From Undaria pinnatifida (Eukaryota > Sar > Phaeophyceae > Laminariales > Alariaceae), in the NCBI GenBank assembly GCA_012845835.1, contig JABAKD010000028.1, positions 3,628,242-3,692,241 on the forward strand: a DNA stretch of 64,000 bases, read 5' to 3'. Position numbers and translations under genes: made by a program. Numbering within the stretch: the stretch's first letter is position 1; every line of letters starts with the position of its first letter. Below the pieces are notes generated by a model, which saw only the letters and a list, made by a program, of their open reading frames with translations, was not told where the DNA came from and searched no databases. Of this stretch, positions 58,257 through 64,000 are shown in pieces.

Positions 58257-58347
58257 ATAAACCCCTTCACAACTGGAAATCCGTTTTTGGGGACAAAATT
58301 ACTTGAATTTAGTACAGAGAGGGATTCGGCGGCTATAAAGGGGTTAA
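58257..58347 (+). mobile_element. TTAA-flanked MITE, copy 4
   Basis: It starts ATAAACCCCTTCACAACTGG (left site changed from TTAA) and ends GGCTATAAAGGGGTTAA. Interior TTTTGGGGACAAAATTACTT. Confidence 0.8.
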
Positions 58348-58522
58348 TAGCGGGTACGAGTGGGGGATATAATCCCTACCATATTCACCTAAAAACTGAA
58401 TTAAACGCGTATGAAAATACGTGGAAGTGTGATGAGCTTTATTTTTTCCCATCCGCTGGAGGATTAGAAAAAAAAAAAAATGAATTAAAAAAGAAATACA
58501 CTCACTCCTGTAATAATACACT

Positions 58523-58735
<213 letters not shown>

Positions 58736-59292
58736 CGCATGTCCGACTGGTTAAGAGCCTCGAGAGTAGAAAAGAGCTCACCACTTTTATTCGAGAAAAA
58801 GGATGACGCCAGGCGGTGTACGAGACCTAGGGGGTTTCATCCTACATTTTTGGCTGGTTAGTTTCGTTTCATTGGGTTAGCGTTAGGGTATTTAGTATAT
58901 GCAATTTAAAGAGCATCTCAATCATTTTCCCGAATAGTAAATGGTAAGGTACCCTCCCCGAGAGGCCCTCCCTGATGCGGAGAAGCCGATCACGAGCACC
59001 CCACTCATCATTGATTGGTTGAAATTCAACATTCAGACTCCCCCCTGTTCATGTCCACATGCATGCATGCGTCATGCGCGCGTCCCGCTGTCCCTTCTCA
59101 TTGTTGACACAACGAACCCTCCTGTAAAAAAATAGCGGCAGCGGCACCGTTCTCAAGGCCCGTTCCAAAGAGGTTAAATAGTACTCATCATCCACCCACT
59201 GCACAAGTTTCCCCTGCTCACTTGCTCCAATCTTATGGTGGACCGTGCTGGATCTCATCTATATACCCGGTTGAAGCTCCACCTCTCGACAT

Positions 59293-59430
59293 CTATCTGC
59301 CATGGTGAGCTACACGGGCCGAAGCACGGTCAGCACCTGACATAGCTTCTTCCACCCGACGACTCAAACGACACGACACAGATTTCCCGACAGCATGAGA
59401 CTTGATACGCTCAACAGCCAAGGATTTAAC
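59293..59430 (-). CDS. Possible terminal exon of an unknown gene
   Basis: A TTTTTCTCTTTTTCAAG acceptor opens a 45-codon frame ending in TAG. The peptide begins VKSLAVERIKSHAVGKSVSC and is basic. I recognise no family and see no partner exon. The call rests on a good acceptor, a clean frame and codon texture only. Confidence 0.25.
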   Translation of the reverse strand, partial: VKSLAVERIKSHAVGKSVSCRLSRRVEEAMSGADRASARVAHHGR

Positions 59431-60057
59431 CTTGAAAAAGAGAAAAATAATGCATTCATTTTTTCGGTACCCCCCCCATGACACGCGTACTACATAGTTA
59501 GTATTTACTCTTAATATGAGAGTACGTAGTGTACTACTAATATTGTATCAAAACGAGAGCACCTCACCGCCGCCACCAGAGCACGTTGGTTATTTTCTAT
59601 CCGCGCGCCGACATCATACTATGAACAGACAATGAAAAACTTTGTGTATCCAAGGCTCTGCAAACGGCATGAAGCCACCATGACAACACAGCCAAGGTGT
59701 TAATATGCATGGTACCTCGGCAACACGCTAGTGCTTACTCATGCGAATTACTGCAACAAACAGGCTTTGAGCTGCTTGGTTGGGTAATATTATACGCCTA
59801 ACTATCATGCAAAGTTCAAAGGGGCAGTGTGACAGCCAGCCGAGCTGCCCGCATGCCCGCAGGAGAAAGGCATGAACTCCCTGCGAACTACCTGGTACAG
59901 TATGTGGTTTTATTTAGTGAATCCCGCACAGAGGGTGTCACGAAATAGCGGTGGCCCAAGACCAATCCACTAACAAGTGTCCTCGCCGCGATGGCGTCGT
60001 TCGGCAATCCGACATATTATTTGGGCATAGTTATCACAAAAAAGATGGTAGCGCGCA

Positions 60058-60328
60058 TCAAACACCATTAGTATCCTGCGTTGCCAACTGGCCGTTACAA
60101 TCGCCGAAGAAAACACAGTGCGGACTCGACAAATGCGCCTTGTTATATGAAAGTCGAAAGCCTCGAAGTCGCGAGTCCTCCGTCACTGACGACGCGCGAG
60201 CTGCTGCTGCTGTGTCATGGAGCAACAGCGAGACACCCACCATCCCGCGCTCCCCCTTGCCTTCGTACCGGAGGACGGAGCCCCCTGCTTCCTCCACTAT
60301 GATGTGGGTGGCACACGTGTCCCACTCA
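60058..60328 (-). CDS. Inositol monophosphatase-superfamily protein, last exon
   Basis: The open frame encodes 89 residues plus stop after an acceptor CATCCTCAG. It begins EWDTCATHIIVEEAGG, which is the C-terminal metal-binding signature (WD...EAGG) of the IMPase/FBPase-like phosphatases. The later LSYNKAHLSSPHCVFFG resembles the C-terminus of some 3'(2'),5'-bisphosphate nucleotidases, which hydrolyse PAP, so that is the favoured assignment. The exon starts with one base completing a codon. Upstream exons should lie to the right but none was recognised before 64000, so they may be beyond the window or hidden among repeats. The polypyrimidine tract of the intron is a 19-base poly(C) run. Confidence 0.7.
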
Positions 60329-60346
60329 CTGAGGATGCGGGGGGAC

Positions 60347-60365
60347 GGGGGGGGGGGGGGGGGGG
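60347..60365. repeat. Poly(G) tract at an intron 3' end
   Basis: Nineteen G on the plus strand, read as poly(C) 19 bases upstream of the acceptor of the phosphatase exon. Confidence 0.9.
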
Positions 60366-60390
60366 TCGACAAAGGAAAAGCGTAAAGGCA

Positions 60391-60754
60391 GCGCAAAGAT
60401 ATTGAAAGTTAGAGGGGATGAAAAGAAAAGGGTCGGGCAAAAACGCATGAATATCATAATGCACCTAGTATTCAGGTAAGGGTTGTTATATCATACAGCA
60501 CCAACAACCCGAGCATCAGGCCTGTGGGGCTGGACCTCCGCTGGCCTGCCACATACGATATACATGGAGTGGACACAGAAACTTGCGTACAAACCCAGTA
60601 GACCCAAGTAGCCCACTCCGAAAGTTAACTCACACTACAAGTAAAACAACTATTTGCTTTATGCTGAGTTCCACAGATGTCTGGTTTTGCCCCCCTCACT
60701 GCAGGATATGCAGTTTCCGTGCGCAGAACAAAGCTGAACGTCTTAGTCCTCTTG
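60391..60754. other. Unassigned sequence upstream of the phosphatase exon
   Basis: Should be intron of the phosphatase gene. No further exon is recognised. Confidence 0.35.
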
Positions 60755-60890
60755 ACCCTGGCATTAGCAGGGGAGTCGCCAACCTGTATCCTTCACGAGG
60801 GTATACACACGCAGCTTGCAAAGCTGAGTTTGATCAAAATCCTTATTGGTCGATCTCACAGCTGGAGGGCGTGTTTTCATTTTGAAGATA
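60755..60890 (-). repeat. Dispersed repeat family C, inverted copy
   Basis: The minus strand reads CGCCCTCCAGCTGTGAGATC, GCTTTGCAAGCTGCGTGTGT and CGTGAAGGATACAGGTTGGC. Confidence 0.8.
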
Positions 60891-61189
60891 TTCACGTACA
60901 GACTTATCTATAACAACTCGGTTGGGCTGGTCGGTGTTGCTTGCAGCACACATTAAAGGGTGTTTCAAGAGAAAATTCTATAGGTGGTGCGTCTTTCAAA
61001 AGCACAGCATCCGCGACATCCGCACTTCATAAGCCACAGGTAGCGTCTACATACAATGAGCACGGGTCAACAACCCATAGCGATCAGGTTAAGGGTCAGG
61101 GTCGGGGTTGGTTTAGGTCTGCTTGGGGGTAGCGTTGCCGCCCCGCCAACCCCTCCCCACCCTTCGTATTTACGCCTATCTATAGCAAG

Positions 61190-61470
61190 GGTACGCGCGG
61201 TAATGATCGGGTCGGGAAAATGTAGTCGGGTCGGGAACGGGTCGGGACAGGAACGGGAATCCCGAGTGTATTCGGTTCCCGATCGCGACTTCCCCACCCC
61301 TTCCCGACCTCGGTCTTTGTTCCCGCCGTCTACCGTCCGGACTTGCGGTGTCTTGTTCTCGTCCTGACTGTTTCTCATCCCGCCGTAAGGTGTATTCCCG
61401 ATTTTTTTTCTGTCCCGCCGTCCGCCCAGATGTTCCCATCCCATCCCGACGTACGCAACACAATTTTTCC
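61190..61470. repeat. GGGTCGGGAAC-rich degenerate repeat
   Basis: CGGGTCGGGAACGGGTCGGG at 61222-61241, then the complementary words TCCCGACC and TCCCGCCG. The halves could fold back. Confidence 0.7.
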
Positions 61471-61974
61471 CATCGCGAATCTCACTAAAGTGGCAGATGT
61501 TCCGATCCCATTTACCATTTACCATGGGTTTTACCATCTCATTTACCATGGCTTGTATCTGTTTCCCGTCATATGACTTTGGATGTAGCTGGATTATTCC
61601 AACTTGGATTATTCAACTTTGGATGCAACAGCTGCAGCAGCAGTCCAACTATAGGTATGTAGAGGATATTGTCCGTTTAATTTAGATAATTTTGTTAATT
61701 CCCCTCCCCCCCCCGCCTTTTCGGGAAAAAAAAAACTTCAGCCATGAGTCGATAAATAACTGCTTGGAACTTATTGTGAAGCGTACAATTTCGAGAAAAA
61801 ATGTATAATAAAGTTGGGATAGTTCGTTTGAGTAATTAATTGACAAATAGCACTCGCGAAGTTGAGTTTAAACCACCCATTGGTCGTACTCACAGCTGAC
61901 GTTTCTTTTTTTTTTTTCTTAAAATAGCACTCGGTATCATTTTCCTCTTTTCAACCGTTGTCTCCTCCAGCCCG

Positions 61975-62290
61975 CAACCCCGATCGTGTTCCCAACCATT
62001 CTGGACTGCATCTCCCGGCGATATCCCGACTGTGTTCCCGACTATGTTCCCGACCGATTCTCGACTATGTTCCCGACTATGTTCCCGACCGATTTCCCGG
62101 TCTGCTCCCGACCCGTTCCATGATCCCGTCCCGCCAAGAAACTGTGGACTCCCGTCCCGTCCCGTCAACCAAATGGCTTCCGGCCTTTCCTTCCCATTCC
62201 CGTCCCGCGGTAAGCAAACGGGAACCTTTTTCCATACCGTCGCTCGGGAAGACCCAAACTTTTGTTCCGCCTGCGGCGGGCTAAACGGTT
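61975..62290. repeat. TTCCCGAC tandem repeat block
   Basis: Six or more units of ACTATGTTCCCGACC between 62025 and 62100, then CCCGTCCCGTCC words. Confidence 0.75.
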
Positions 62291-62687
62291 ACCGTCCCGT
62301 ACCGACCGGTGTCTTCGTTACCGCGCGTACCCTTCATCAATAGTACAGTACGGTATTTTTAAAAGAACTAAAACAATGTGCAGTTTTGCAAGCACCTGAT
62401 CGCCTCGGCGAAGTGGAACACAACCCCTTGACAAAAAAGAGACAGCCCAGCGACGTTGAATGCTCAGCGAGCACCGCCACGGAGCTCGGCCGGGATCCAG
62501 ACATGCATCGTAGAATGCCCACGGTCCCCTTGCTTGCGCCGTAGCCGAAAGTGCGAAAAAAAAAACTCTGTGGCTGAAGAACAACATGCCAAAAAACAAA
62601 AAAAAGTACAGAGACATATTGGGTGCTTTTTCGTGCTTTTCACGCCGTATATACTCGATTTTCGAGTTTTTTTTCACGACGAGGTCC

Positions 62688-62910
62688 GGGGGGGGGGGGG
62701 GGGGAGGGGAAGGCGTATTCATTTGTTGCTTGCATTGGTCGTTTGACCATTGACCACGCATCCCTTTCGAGACGGAGCAGGTGGGGGGGGGGGGGGGGGG
62801 GGGGTGTACTCAGTTTGTGCGTGGCCGTTGTCGTATGGCCATAGACCCTTGCATCCCTACCATGCCGGGACGGAGCACGTCGGGTTTTCATCAACCAGGC
62901 AGACATTGCC
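62688..62910 (+). repeat. Repeat family F, two copies with poly(G) tracts
   Basis: G17 (62688-62704), then TGACCATTGACCACGCATCC, then G22 (62783-62804), then GGCCATAGACCCTTGCATCC and GACGGAGCACGTCGGGTTTT. Confidence 0.8.
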
Positions 62911-63435
62911 TGAACCAAGCGCGAAGCGCCGTGAGGTGTTCGGCGAGTCGCATGAAGGGTGAACTGTGTCCTTCCAGGAACCGCTCGTACGACGGACTTC
63001 GGCACCTTGTGCCTACTTTCTTGCGTATGCATGACAGCGCCAATGAGTTATGCTTTGCTTTCTGGTGTGGCCACTCCAGAGACAGCTATGGGTATTACTA
63101 TGTAACTGCCTCGTGCGTGCCTTACCATATTCACACTACGTGATGCGATCATTCCCCTTGTGCGGAGTTAGAGTTCCCCGCACAAAATACGATCTGACTC
63201 GATACACATCATGGTGACCGCCAAAAAAGAAGAACGAAAAACGCTACTCTGGTTGTCTTAGCTCACGCAGATCAACGCTACGGCGGTAGTGAGTGGTGTT
63301 ATGTTGTTTTACCCCCTTTTGGCCACTTTTGGGCACACTTTTTTTTTCAATTGGCTCGGCGTCACTCGCGCGAGTGACCCCCTTTTCCTTGCGGTCACAA
63401 GGCTTTCTTTTGTGCTAGTTATTATTCTCTCGACA

Positions 63436-63524
63436 TTAACCCCTTTAGAGCCCCCGAACCCCTCCCGATACTAAATCCAAGTAACTTTGTCCTCAAAACG
63501 GGTTTCCAGTTGTAAAGGGGTTAA
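63436..63524 (-). mobile_element. TTAA-flanked MITE, copy 5
   Basis: Inverted copy: TTAACCCCTTTAGAGCCCC to CCAGTTGTAAAGGGGTTAA, with TTAA at both ends (63436-63439, 63521-63524). Confidence 0.85.
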
Positions 63525-63809
63525 TACGAAAAGGGATAGTCTGTATGGTTAGCTACGCTGCACCAAAAAAAAATCGCCGAAAACGTGTTTTTGTCCGTGA
63601 GGTGCAGAGTCCCTCGCTCGCGCGATATTGATGGCCAAGACACCGGTGGGTGAAAATTGGGGGTACCCCCCTTATCGTGGCCTTGATCCGCAGTTTTTGG
63701 CATGTTTTGTAGCGTCGTTGCCAACCAACGCCAACCCCAATAATACACAAAATGTTTACGGCGTCGGTGCCAACCGAGGCCAACTATTATACATACCAGT
63801 ATATATTTA

Positions 63810-63945
63810 AGAGGGGGGGGGTGTTCATTTCATGCATAGCCGTCGTCTCAAAAAGACCATTGACTCTCGCATCCTTACAATGCCGGGACGGAGCACGTCG
63901 GGTTTCCATCGACCAGGCAGGGGGGGGGGGGGGGGGGGGGGGGTT
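63810..63945 (+). repeat. Repeat family F copy ending in G24
   Basis: CATTGACTCTCGCATCCTTA, CCGGGACGGAGCACGTCGGG and CGACCAGGCAG, then 24 G (63920-63943). Confidence 0.85.
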
Positions 63946-64000
63946 CAACAACGGAAAATAACAATGGGAAAGCGAAACGGCAACAGGATTAAAAAATTGA

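Noticed and set aside
62318-62761. Exon of the phosphatase gene
   Set aside because: The minus-strand frame has no phosphatase motif, and its proline run comes from a poly(G) tract.

Overview
This is nuclear DNA from a eukaryote. Its features are long GT-AG introns, many tRNA-derived SINEs, LINE, Ty3 and Copia retroelements, TTAA-flanked MITEs, trinucleotide microsatellites and poly(G) tracts. No operon-like gene packing, CRISPR array or phage signature is visible. The retroelement proteins and the tyrosinase-like protein resemble those I associate with stramenopile algae, most likely a brown alga. That assignment is inference from protein style, not a database result.

Layout. 1-660 holds a decayed LTR of the Copia family. 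1.44-2.19 kb is a microsatellite followed by a purine-rich tract. 2.19-6.31 kb is a broken non-LTR element whose protein has a reverse transcriptase and a C-terminal PD-(D/E)XK-like endonuclease. It is split by a 576-bp insert flanked by ACC. 6.43-7.25 kb is a 43-bp minisatellite interrupted by a SINE. 7.3-13.26 kb is a Ty3-type element without gag but with protease, RT, RNase H, integrase, a chromodomain-like segment and a further Tudor-like segment; it carries several frame breaks. 17.122-18.898 kb is a complete miniature LTR element with a 4-bp target duplication. 21.82-25.37 kb is a minus-strand Copia element with two roughly 750-bp LTRs, deleted for most of gag-pol and inserted into another repeat. 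25.4-30.3 kb is dense in short repeats.

The main host gene runs on the minus strand from 57035 to 30979. Ten exons joined at GT-AG boundaries stay in phase and give a 758-residue tyrosinase-family copper protein with an N-terminal membrane anchor. Exons total about 2.3 kb of 26 kb. The introns are filled with SINEs, MITEs, minisatellites and many copies of a short palindrome, GTACCWGGTAC. A second host gene is represented by its last coding exon, 60328-60058 on the minus strand, which carries the inositol-monophosphatase/bisphosphate-nucleotidase signature. A possible terminal exon of unknown identity lies at 59430-59293. The rest, including 60.4-64 kb, is mostly repeats and low-complexity DNA.

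The two host genes share no visible functional link. The most useful observations are the complete exon reconstruction, the SINE families with exchanged tRNA-like heads, the TTAA MITEs, the miniature LTR element, the Ty3 C-terminal extension and the dispersed palindrome.
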